NCBI RefSeq assembly: GCF_900115675.1
Contig: NZ_FOXI01000001.1
Coordinates: 459,074-523,073 of the forward strand
Reading direction: 5' to 3'
From: Halolamina pelagica
GTDB lineage: Archaea; Halobacteriota; Halobacteria; Halobacteriales; Haloferacaceae
Length of the DNA: 64,000 nt
The notes under the pieces are model-generated. The model was not told the DNA's origin. It was given only the letters and a program-made list of their open reading frames with translations, and ran no database searches. Shown here one piece after another: positions 35,374 through 42,143 of this stretch. Position 1 is the stretch's first letter; each line of letters begins with the position of its first letter. The position numbers and the translations under genes were made by a program.

Positions 35374-35525
35374 CCGTCGTCGTCACCCCGGCGAACGCCG
35401 CGCACGCTGACCGTCGTGGCGAAGTGTCGGCCGCGACGGACGCTGCGACACCGGTCGGCCGCACCGGGCGGTCGGACCGTCACGGTCCCCATTACCTTCC
35501 CTCCGCCGGAACGCCCGAGCGACAG

Positions 35526-36140
35526 CTACGTCCAGAAGCGTTTGGCGAACCGCGAGAGGAAGCTCTCGCTCGGGCGGTCGACGTCGCCCCAGAGCGCGAA
35601 CGCCTCGGCGGTGTCGGCCTCGGTGCTCGCGATCACGGTCTCGGTGTCGGGGGCGACGACGACGAGGTTGATCTCGTAGTGGCCGTAGTAGCCGTAGGCG
35701 AGCAGTTCCCGCTCGCGGAACCCCTCGACGAACTCCCGGACCGGGTCGGTGAGCTCGTCGGCGACGACGACGAACGTGAACTCCGTCCCGAAGTGTTCCT
35801 CGCTGGGGACGATCCAGTCGTCTGCCAGGTCGTGGCCCAACTCGACCAGCGACTCGAGGTCGGCGACGGCCGGGCGGGCGGTCCGACGGGCGAACAGGTA
35901 CTCCGCGCGGTCGTGGTCGGCGTAGCTCAGCGCGGGGTGGAAGAACTGCTTCTGGGTGCGCACCCGGAACTCGCCGTAGAGGTCGAACGACTCCCCCCTG
36001 ACGCGGTGGTTCCGTTCGAGGTCGTAGCTGAACATCAGGCGGTCGCCCACCCGATCGAAGTACTCGTCGTCCCACGTCGGCACCTCCTCGCGGATCTCCG
36101 CGGGGAGCTCCTCCGGGTCGCGCGCGTCGGCCTCGGTCAT
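35526..36140 (-). CDS. Uncharacterised haloarchaeal protein
   Basis: A 204-aa soluble acidic protein with no membrane helix and no recognised catalytic motif. The middle (RLMFSYDLERNHRVRGESFDLYGEFRVRTQKQFFHPALSYADHDRAEYLFARR) and C-terminal strands (FTFVVVADELTDPVREFVEGF, then EINLVVVAPDTETVIAST) suggest an alpha/beta fold. The function is unknown. It is a single gene, convergent with cstA. Confidence 0.65.
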   Translation of the reverse strand: MTEADARDPEELPAEIREEVPTWDDEYFDRVGDRLMFSYDLERNHRVRGESFDLYGEFRVRTQKQFFHPALSYADHDRAEYLFARRTARPAVADLESLVELGHDLADDWIVPSEEHFGTEFTFVVVADELTDPVREFVEGFRERELLAYGYYGHYEINLVVVAPDTETVIASTEADTAEAFALWGDVDRPSESFLSRFAKRFWT

Positions 36141-36279
36141 CGGCGCCCCCCGACGACCCAGTCGCGGTCACCCGTGGCGGTTCGGAGAGTCATGCACGAC
36201 TGTGGCACACGGCGGCTCAAAAGCCCGTCGCGTGGCCGCCGGCGGCAAACCTATCACTGTGGAACTGTAACACACGTTC

Positions 36280-36501
36280 ATGAGCGACGAACAGCCGACG
36301 GAGGCTTGCGGGCGCTGTTCGATGACCACCGTCGTCGACGCCGTCGACGCCAACAGCGACGGGCCGACACGTGACCCGTTCGGCGACGAGCGCATCGAGG
36401 TCGACGAGTCGTCGATCCGCCGGGTGTCGCCGGTCGCGTGGATGGGCAACGTCACCGCGCGGTTGAACGCCGCCGTGAAGCGGCTGACGTACGGCAAGTA
36501 G
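36280..36501 (+). CDS. Small protein of unknown function
   Basis: A 73-aa protein, MSDEQPTEACGRCSMTTVVDAVDANSDGPTRDPFGDERIEV..., with a single Cys-x2-Cys (residues 10 and 13) near the start and a basic amphipathic C-terminal segment (WMGNVTARLNAAVKRLTYGK). It may bind a metal as a dimer. A possible TATA-like element (cctatcac, 36250-36257) lies about 25-30 bases upstream, consistent with a short or absent leader. Confidence 0.6.
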   Translation: MSDEQPTEACGRCSMTTVVDAVDANSDGPTRDPFGDERIEVDESSIRRVSPVAWMGNVTARLNAAVKRLTYGK

Positions 36502-36528
36502 TTCTCGGAGCCGGTCGTCGACGCCGCC

Positions 36529-36897
36529 TCAGCGGCGCTCGCTCGCCCGGTGGTCGTAATGTGTCGCTTCCGCGTCCCAGCGAGCGAGTAGCTCGCGGGC
36601 TTCCTCGGGCACGTGCGCCCGCCCGTAGTTCTCGCCCGCGAACGCGGCGACGGCGTCGTAGTTCGCAAACCGGATCTGGGTGACGAACTCGACCTCGTCG
36701 CCGGCCTCCCTGCGCAGCAGGTCGTAGCCGCGGTAGCCGTCGCCCGAGAGGTTCTCCAGCAGTCCGTCGTCGGGGTCGACGAGGAACCGCTCGTACTCGT
36801 CGGCGTCCTCGGGGTCCGTCCAGCCGTGCCAGACCCGGACGATCGCGCCGCCCCCGTCCGCGGTCGGGCCGCCCGCCGGATCGGCATCCCCGCTCAC
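36529..36897 (-). CDS. Antibiotic-biosynthesis-monooxygenase-like (ABM, dimeric alpha/beta barrel) protein
   Basis: A 122-aa protein from GTG 36895-36897, which overlaps the stop of the FAH-family gene by 4 bases (GTGA). The body (IVRVWHGWTDPEDADEYERFLVDPDDGLLENLSGDGYRGYDLLRREAGDEVEFVTQIRFANYDAVAAFAGE) has the strand-helix pattern and Trp/Phe positions of ABM-like small barrels. These act as heme- or quinol-type monooxygenases or non-enzymatic regulators. The activity is unknown. Confidence 0.7.
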   Translation of the reverse strand: MSGDADPAGGPTADGGGAIVRVWHGWTDPEDADEYERFLVDPDDGLLENLSGDGYRGYDLLRREAGDEVEFVTQIRFANYDAVAAFAGENYGRAHVPEEARELLARWDAEATHYDHRASERR

Positions 36898-37622
36898 CGA
36901 GTGACCTCGTGTTCGAGGGTGCCCACGCCCTCGATCTCGATCTCGACGCGGTCGCCGTCCTCGAAGGGGCCGACGCCCTCCGGCGTGCCGGTGGCGATCA
37001 CGTCGCCCGGTTCGAGCGTCATGTACTGGGTCGCCTCCTCGATCAGGGCCGGCACGTCGAACACCAGCTGGTCGATGGTGGCGTCCTGTTCGACCTCGCC
37101 GTTGACGCGGGTCTGGATCGTCGCGTCCGCCGGGACGTGCTCGGGGTCGGCGACGCAGGGGCCGATCGGGGCGGCGCCGTCGAACGCCTTCCCGCGGACC
37201 CACTGGGACTCGCTGCGCTGGTCGTCGCGGTTCGACACGTCGTCGACGCAGGTGTAGCCCGCGACGTACTCCATCGCCTCGTCGGCATCGACGTGTTTGG
37301 CCTGCTCACCGATGACGACGCCGAGTTCGGCCTCCCACTCGACGCGCTCCTTGCCGGCCGGGAGCGTCACGGTGTCGCCGTGGCCGGCAACGGTGTTCGG
37401 GCCCTTCAGGAACAGGAGCGGGCGGTCCGGCACGTCGGCGTCGTGTTCCTCGGCGTGGGCGACGTAGTTGCGCCCGACACAGACCACCTTGCTCGGCTCG
37501 CTGGGCGCGAGCAGGTCGACCTCGTCGAGGTCGTACTCGTCGCCGGCGAAGCTGACCGCGTCGCCGTGCCACTCGCCGCGCCGTACCGCGCCACTCGGAT
37601 CCCGGAAGCGTGCGTGTCGCAT
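36894..37622 (-). CDS. Fumarylacetoacetate hydrolase (FAH) family protein
   Basis: A 242-aa member of the FAH superfamily, including the core motif region VGRNYVAHAEEHDADVPDRPLLFLKGPNTVAG and metal-binding acids in EWEAELGVVIG and later in CVDDVSNRD. Family members hydrolyse or decarboxylate beta-keto acids (acylpyruvases, oxaloacetate decarboxylase, 2-hydroxyhepta-2,4-diene-dioate isomerase). GTG-ATG starts the frame; the ATG 37620-37622 is used. The downstream ABM-like gene overlaps by 4 bases. Confidence 0.85.
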   Translation of the reverse strand: MRHARFRDPSGAVRRGEWHGDAVSFAGDEYDLDEVDLLAPSEPSKVVCVGRNYVAHAEEHDADVPDRPLLFLKGPNTVAGHGDTVTLPAGKERVEWEAELGVVIGEQAKHVDADEAMEYVAGYTCVDDVSNRDDQRSESQWVRGKAFDGAAPIGPCVADPEHVPADATIQTRVNGEVEQDATIDQLVFDVPALIEEATQYMTLEPGDVIATGTPEGVGPFEDGDRVEIEIEGVGTLEHEVTR

Positions 37623-37694
37623 CACCGTGTGCGTCGCCCGCCCGTGGCTAAGTCGTTCCGACTGCGGCGAGCGTGGCTGGGGAGCCGGCGGCGG

Positions 37695-37985
37695 TCACCC
37701 GGACCAGCGCACGTCGAACCCGTCGACGCCCTGGGGCTCCTCGTATGCCACCTCGACGCCGTCGACGGTCGCCCGCGGGCTGCCGGTGTGACACCAGCCG
37801 ATCATCGACTCGACGGACCGGGGGTCGCCCTCGAACACCGCCTCGACCCGGCCGTCCGCCAGGTTGCGAACCCATCCACTCACCCCGCGTCGCGTGGCAG
37901 TCTCCTCGGTGTTGGCCCGGTAGCCGACGCCCTGTACGTTCCCGCTGACGTGGACGTGTACCCGGACGTGGTCAGCATCGCTCAT
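37695..37985 (-). CDS. Acylphosphatase
   Basis: A 96-aa enzyme with the full active-site signature. VSGNVQGVGYR places the catalytic Arg23 in the phosphate-binding loop, and Asn41 in GWVRNLADGRVEAVFEG is the second catalytic residue. It hydrolyses acyl phosphates such as carbamoyl- or 1,3-bisphosphoglycerate. ATG 37983-37985 is used; the frame continues upstream in the shadow of the phosphohexomutase promoter. Confidence 0.93.
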   Translation of the reverse strand: MSDADHVRVHVHVSGNVQGVGYRANTEETATRRGVSGWVRNLADGRVEAVFEGDPRSVESMIGWCHTGSPRATVDGVEVAYEEPQGVDGFDVRWSG

Positions 37986-38078
37986 GCCCGGTAGATCGGC
38001 TGAGCGACACTTAACTCCGGTGTCGCGTGGCGCTCGCGAACCGGGCAGGCAAAGTAGCCCCACGCCGACTCGTCGACC

Positions 38079-39452
38079 ATGGAACTGTTCGGAACGGCGG
38101 GGATCCGCGGCGACGCTCGGGAACGGGTGACGCCGTCGCTGGCCCTCCAGGTGGGGCAGGCGGCAGCGGCCGACGCGCTGGAACAGGCTGGTGACGACGA
38201 GTCGGTCGAGTTCGCGGTCGCCCGCGACGGCCGCGAGACGGGGCAGGCGCTCGTCGACGCGATGGCCTCGGGGCTCGCCTCGGCCGGCGCTGACGTGGTC
38301 GAGATCGGCCAGGCGCCGACCCCCGCGCTTGCGTACGCGAGTCAGGGTCGCTACGGCGTCGCCCTCACCGCCTCGCACAACCCGCCCGAGGACAACGGGA
38401 TCAAGCTGTTCGACGACGGCGTGGAGTACAGCGGCGAGGCCGAGGCCCGCATCGAGGGCCGGATCGAGGGCGGCACCGAGCCAACGCAGTGGGACGCGTG
38501 GGGCACCCGCGAACGGGCCGAGGTACTCGACGACTACCGCGACGCAGTCGTCGCCTACGCCCGGCAGTTCGGCGCCGACCTCGACGGGCTCCGGGTGGTC
38601 GTCGACTGCGGCAACGGGATGGCGTCGCTGGCGACGCCGCAGGTGCTCCGCGAACTCGGCGCGGAGGTCGTCACGCTCAACGGCAACGTCGACGGCCACT
38701 TCCCAGGCCGCGGGAGCAAGCCCACCGAGGGGACGCTGGGCGACTGCATCCGCTTCCTCCAAGACGGGGAGTTCGACCTCGGCATCGCCCACGACGGCGA
38801 CGCCGACCGGATCGTCGTGCTCACGGGCGACGGCGAGGTGGTCCACGAGGACACCGTGCTCGCGATGCTCGCCGAGGAGTACGTCGCCGCCGCGAGCTCG
38901 GAGGATCCGACGGTCGTGACGACGCCGAACGCCTCCGCGCGCATCGACGAGCGCGTGCGCGCCGCCGGCGGCCGCGTCGAACGCGTCGCGCTGGGCTACC
39001 TCCACGACGGCATCGCCGACGCCCGCGCGGGCGGCGCCGACGTGGCCTTCGCCGCCGAGCCCTGGAAGCACGTCCACACGCGCTTCGGCGGCTGGATCGA
39101 CGGCGTCGCCTCGGCGGCCGTGCTGGCCCGCCTCGTCGCCGACGTGCCGCTCGCTGAGCGCCGTGAACCGATCCCCGAGCGACCGTACCGGAAGGTGAGC
39201 GTCCCCTGCGACGACGACGCGAAGGTCGACGCGATGGCGCGCCTGGCCGAGACGCTGCCCGACCGGTTCCCGGAGGCGAGCGTCGACGACGAGTACGGCG
39301 TCCGGCTGGAGCTCCCGGACGCGTCGTGGGTGCTCGTGCGGCCGAGCGGGACGGAGCCGTACCTCCGGATCTACGCGGAGAGCGAGGACGTGGAGACGCT
39401 GTCGGAAGCCGCGAAGACGGTCGTCGAGGACGCGATCGCGGAATCGGAGTAG
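38079..39452 (+). CDS. Phosphohexomutase (phosphoglucosamine / phosphomannomutase)
   Basis: A 457-aa alpha-D-phosphohexomutase. The phospho-serine loop TASHNPPEDNGIKLF has Ser99 as the phosphate carrier. The metal loop is HDGDADRIVV, the sugar-binding loop region is AAEPWKHVHTRFGGWIDG, and the phosphate-binding loop RPSGTEPYLRIY is near the end. It interconverts hexose-1- and hexose-6-phosphates. The short N-terminus (MELFGTAGIRG) is typical of archaeal GlmM-like enzymes, but the substrate is not fixed by these motifs. Confidence 0.9.
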   Translation: MELFGTAGIRGDARERVTPSLALQVGQAAAADALEQAGDDESVEFAVARDGRETGQALVDAMASGLASAGADVVEIGQAPTPALAYASQGRYGVALTASHNPPEDNGIKLFDDGVEYSGEAEARIEGRIEGGTEPTQWDAWGTRERAEVLDDYRDAVVAYARQFGADLDGLRVVVDCGNGMASLATPQVLRELGAEVVTLNGNVDGHFPGRGSKPTEGTLGDCIRFLQDGEFDLGIAHDGDADRIVVLTGDGEVVHEDTVLAMLAEEYVAAASSEDPTVVTTPNASARIDERVRAAGGRVERVALGYLHDGIADARAGGADVAFAAEPWKHVHTRFGGWIDGVASAAVLARLVADVPLAERREPIPERPYRKVSVPCDDDAKVDAMARLAETLPDRFPEASVDDEYGVRLELPDASWVLVRPSGTEPYLRIYAESEDVETLSEAAKTVVEDAIAESE

Positions 39453-39457
39453 GCGGC

Positions 39458-39886
39458 CTACACCGAGGCGACCAGTCGGTCGTGTTCGACCTTGGTGCAG
39501 CGGTCCTGTACGTAGTCCAGTCCCGCGTTCTCGGCCAGGTCGGCGGCCTCGTCGTTCGCGATGCCGAGTTGGAGCCAGACCGTGCCGGCGTCGCCGCGGG
39601 ATTCGTGGCGGTCGATCACGTTCTCGACGATCTCCGGGGTCTCCTCGCTGGGCCGGAACACGTCGACGAGGTCGATCTCCTCCTCGACGTCGGCGAGCGA
39701 GTCGTACGCGGTCTCGCCCAGGATCTCGTCGGCGAAGGGGTTGATCGGAACGATCCGGTAGCCGTGTTCCTGCAGGTACTTCGGGATCTCGTGGGCGGCT
39801 TTCCCCTCGGTGGTCGAGCAGCCGACGACCGCGATGGTGTCGGCGTCGAGCAGGGCGCGCAGGCTGTCGTCGTCGGTGATGGGCAT
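39458..39886 (-). CDS. CoA-binding domain protein
   Basis: A 142-aa single Rossmann-like CoA-binding protein: IAVVGCSTTEGKAAHEIPKYLQEHGYRIVPINPFADEILGE, then VDVFRPSEETPEIVENVI and GTVWLQLGIANDEAADLAENAGLDYVQDRCTKVEHDRL. This matches the YccU-like stand-alone family related to succinyl-CoA synthetase alpha. It may act in CoA-linked redox control or protein CoAlation-type sensing (speculative). It is convergent with the phosphohexomutase gene, 5 bases apart. Confidence 0.88.
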   Translation of the reverse strand: MPITDDDSLRALLDADTIAVVGCSTTEGKAAHEIPKYLQEHGYRIVPINPFADEILGETAYDSLADVEEEIDLVDVFRPSEETPEIVENVIDRHESRGDAGTVWLQLGIANDEAADLAENAGLDYVQDRCTKVEHDRLVASV

Positions 39887-39924
39887 CGGTGGCGGTTGGA
39901 CTGCCACCGGCAAAAGGGGTCGGC

Positions 39925-40533
39925 TCAGGCGTCCGCGAGGTGGACGATCGGGTCGGCGTGCTCCTGGAGTTCGACGACGCCGTCGAACAGTTGTTTGAGC
40001 GTGTTGAGCGTCTGCTGATCGTGGGCCGTCTCGTCGATGCAGTAGAGCCCGAGGCCGTCGACGCTCTGGACGCGACCGGTGAACACGTGGAGGAAGCGGA
40101 ACACGGTCTGGAGGTCCGAGTACATCAGCAGCGTCGTCAGCGAGTGGAGCATCACGCGGTTGCGCTCGATGTTCCGGTCCTTGTAGAACGCCTGCAGGAA
40201 CTCCGAGAGCTGGATCCCGATGCCGGTCATGTCCACCGGCGAGGAGGCGTACTTCACTCGGTCGCGTTCGGGAACGTCGTCACCCTGCTGTTTGGTGACG
40301 CAGTCGACGACGGCCACGGGCCGGCTCTCGTAGCTCGTGCGCTCGGCGAACTGCTCCAGCATGCGGTCGGCGCTGTCTTTGGTGGTGACGATGATCGAGC
40401 CCTCGCCCTGCTCGGTGCCGGCGGCGAGGAGGTCGAGACACCGTGCGCGTTTCCCGGCCAGCGGCGGGCCCGTGAGGAGGATGTTCGACCCGGGCTGGAC
40501 CTCCGCGTCGAGATGGGGATGGAGGTCGTACAT
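39925..40533 (-). CDS. RecA/KaiC-superfamily-like ATPase, haloarchaeal
   Basis: A 202-aa protein with a P-loop near the N-terminus, LLTGPPLAGKRARCLDLL. The Walker A is GPPLAGKR, where the usual final Ser/Thr is Arg, a variation found in this haloarchaeal group to my knowledge. Later strands GSIIVTTKDSADR, VAVVDCVTKQQ and GLGLYCIDETAHD fit Walker B and a KaiC-like core. Signalling or gas-vesicle-type roles have been suggested for related proteins, but here the function is unknown. It is the last gene before the island's tRNA, on the minus strand. Confidence 0.75.
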   Translation of the reverse strand: MYDLHPHLDAEVQPGSNILLTGPPLAGKRARCLDLLAAGTEQGEGSIIVTTKDSADRMLEQFAERTSYESRPVAVVDCVTKQQGDDVPERDRVKYASSPVDMTGIGIQLSEFLQAFYKDRNIERNRVMLHSLTTLLMYSDLQTVFRFLHVFTGRVQSVDGLGLYCIDETAHDQQTLNTLKQLFDGVVELQEHADPIVHLADA

Positions 40534-40731
40534 CACGCGATGGAGCAGGGGGGGCTGGCGGCTCCGATCACGTGATACACGACCTGCCCGGGATTCATCG
40601 GATAGTTGGAAAATGCCCTGACGCGTTATTATTCTTTGTGATTACCGCGGGGGCGTCGACGCCGACGGCGCCCGGAACCCCCGGACGGAACCGAGTCACT
40701 TATTTGTGGGTCGACAGTATGAGAGGGTACG

Positions 40732-40806
40732 GGGCGCTTAGCTCAGCCTGGACAGAGTACTTGGCTTCGGACCAAGCTGCCGCGGGTTCAAATCCTGCAG
40801 CGCCCA
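40732..40806 (+). tRNA. tRNA-Arg (anticodon TCG), integration target
   Basis: A 75-nt cloverleaf. The acceptor GGGCGCT pairs with AGCGCCC plus A. The D-stem is GCTC/GAGT, the anticodon stem CTTGG/CCAAG encloses loop CTTCGGA with anticodon TCG (codon CGA), and the T-arm is GCGGG-TTCAAAT-CCTGC with one G-T wobble. The 3' end is repeated at 47499-47515, which marks this tRNA as the likely attachment site for the downstream island. Confidence 0.95.
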
Positions 40807-40810
40807 TCCG
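40794..40810 (+). other. Candidate attL (3' end of tRNA-Arg)
   Basis: CCTGCAGCGCCCATCCG spans the T-stem end, acceptor 3' strand and four bases beyond the tRNA. It matches 47499-47515 at 14 of 17 positions, with AGCGCCCA identical in both. Confidence 0.6.
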
Positions 40811-41398
40811 TTTTCATGATGCTTAGGATTCCACAGACAGCGGCGGGTTATTTATAAAACGCCCCCCCCGCTTACCGCGGAAGATTTCATCATGTTTCGT
40901 GATGCGGGTCGACGCCGTCATGCGGTTCGCAGGATACCAAACGTTTAGAATCGTGTTAAATCTTTGCGAATCGATCCGACTCTCAGTACAGTTCCGTGGG
41001 GCGCGCGCGAGAACATCTGGCTTCAGCTAAGTTCGTTAGTCGCACGCAGCGTGCGGTGACTTCACTGAGCGTGCGACAAACCTCGAGTCCGTCTAACGCG
41101 CAGTGAGATGTGCTCACTCTGTGTGAGACGTATCATATTCCAAGAAATAAGAGCGTGATTTGCTGCCATCAACTAATTCGGCGAATACGGCCGCTCTATT
41201 CGATATAATCTACACTTCTTCCGAATTCTTATCAGAAAATTTGACCTAACCCTTAAGTCAGTCTGACTGACGTAAGCTCAATCGCGATGATGCGCACAGA
41301 ACGAGTGGTCGCAACCCACGACAGCAGCGCCCGGTTTGAGCGGGCATCCGGGGTCGTGAGTTGCTACTCACGCTACGAAGATCAGGAGGGAAACAACA
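40807..41398. other. Non-coding leader of the island with inverted repeats
   Basis: Nearly 600 bases after the tRNA hold no convincing gene. Visible features are a run of C (around 40861-40869), an inverted repeat GTCGCACGC (41039-41047) / GCGTGCGAC (41069-41077) with an inner GCACGC/GCGTGC pair, a smaller AGTGAG/CTCACT pair near 41103-41118, and a palindrome GTCAGT-CTG-ACTGAC (41257-41271). Composition becomes AT-rich towards 41150-41260. The tract could include recombinase accessory sites or operators (inference). Confidence 0.5.
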
Positions 41399-41734
41399 AT
41401 GAATGAACAGAAACGGCTCAACGCCTTCGAGTCCGGCACAACGGTCCGAGAAGCAGTCAGGAAGTACCTCGATCACCGAAAGAACGACTGCGGTCTCAAA
41501 CAGACCACAGTCGACCTCGAGAAGCGACGACTCGCATACCTCGTGGACTACTGCGACGACCAGGGGATCAACACCATCAGCGAGCTGGCATCACACGATC
41601 CAGACAAGTACCGGTCCTGGCGACGAACCGATGCAGCCAGCGAAGTCGACACACTCGCCGAATCGACAGTCGATAGTCACATGAAAACAATCGTCAGGTT
41701 CGTGAAATTCGCGCGGGGGCGAGAAGATGAGTAG
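41399..41734 (+). CDS. Stand-alone tyrosine-recombinase N-terminal (SAM-like core-binding) domain protein
   Basis: A 111-aa protein (MNEQKRLNAFESGTTVREAVRKYLDHRKNDCGLKQTTVDLEKRRLAYLVDYCDDQGINTISELASHDPDKYRSWRR...ESTVDSHMKTIVRFVKFARGREDE). Its helices match the core-binding domain of phage integrases, as in the intact integrase of this island (KIQQYRLWRR there, DKYRSWRR here). No catalytic domain is present. It has a strong Shine-Dalgarno GGAGG (41385-41389), unusual in this genome, 9 bases before the ATG. It overlaps the next integrase fragment by 8 bases. It could be an intact accessory protein or the product of a truncation. Confidence 0.65.
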   Translation: MNEQKRLNAFESGTTVREAVRKYLDHRKNDCGLKQTTVDLEKRRLAYLVDYCDDQGINTISELASHDPDKYRSWRRTDAASEVDTLAESTVDSHMKTIVRFVKFARGREDE

Positions 41735-41993
41735 GCCGAACAGACAGCAACCATCGAACGCACGCGATCCAATTCAGGTCGCCGTCGATGAGGCCGTCGA
41801 GGCGTACCTCAGTCGCCGCAAGGCTGAGAGCAGCACCACGCAAGGAACCGTCGACACTCATCGAAAGCGACTGAACTACTTCGTCGAATTCTGTGAGCTC
41901 GAAGGAATCGAATACGTCTGCGACCTCCGAGGTCACGACATCGAACAGTACTGGCCTCTTTTTCGCTGCCATTATACTCATCCTCGATTGTGA
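41727..41993 (+). pseudogene. Truncated tyrosine integrase (N-terminal fragment)
   Basis: Begins MSRPNRQQPSNARDPIQVAVDEAVEAYLSRRKAESSTTQGTVDTHRKRLNYFVEFCELEGIEYVCDLRGHDIEQY. This is the same core-binding fold as the intact integrase, with GHDIEQY aligning to its GRKIQQY at residues 55-61. Similarity stops after codon 76 (about 41954); the remaining codons to the stop at 41993 read out of unrelated sequence. The catalytic domain (R, HxxR, Y) is absent, so the fragment cannot recombine DNA. The cut point coincides with the end of a severed minus-strand gene. Confidence 0.7.
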
Positions 41994-42018
41994 CGACTTC
42001 GAGCTTGATTTGCGCCAT
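41955..42018 (-). pseudogene. Severed 5' end of an unknown gene
   Basis: On the minus strand ATG 42016-42018 begins MAQIKLEVVTIEDEYNGSEKE, about 21 codons with natural-looking codon use. At about 41955 the frame enters antisense integrase sequence. It looks like the start of a gene cut off by the deletion that also truncated the integrase fragment. It would have been divergent from the large NTPase gene, sharing its 125-base promoter region. Confidence 0.45.
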
Positions 42019-42040
42019 ATGTTACAGGTGTACTGTAGTT

Positions 42041-42056
42041 GACAAAGTGTTTTGTC
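42041..42056. promoter_or_regulatory. Inverted repeat between the severed gene and the large NTPase gene
   Basis: GACAAA (42041-42046) and TTTGTC (42051-42056) form a 6-base perfect inverted repeat with a 4-base centre, about 90 bases upstream of the NTPase start codon. Further down, ttcttatc (42113-42120) lies 24-31 bases before GTG 42144 and fits a TATA box for a leaderless message. The repeat may be an operator (inference). Confidence 0.35.
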
Positions 42057-42143
42057 TGCTATCGTGTTCTCAGTTGGAACAATTCGGGTACAGTCTCAGA
42101 GCAACCACAAATTCTTATCTCCCCGCTATAACATGGCTATATC

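Noticed and set aside
39925..40533. Degenerate Walker A (GPPLAGKR) as evidence of an inactive ATPase
   Set aside because: To my knowledge the Arg after GK is common in this haloarchaeal group, so it does not by itself indicate decay.
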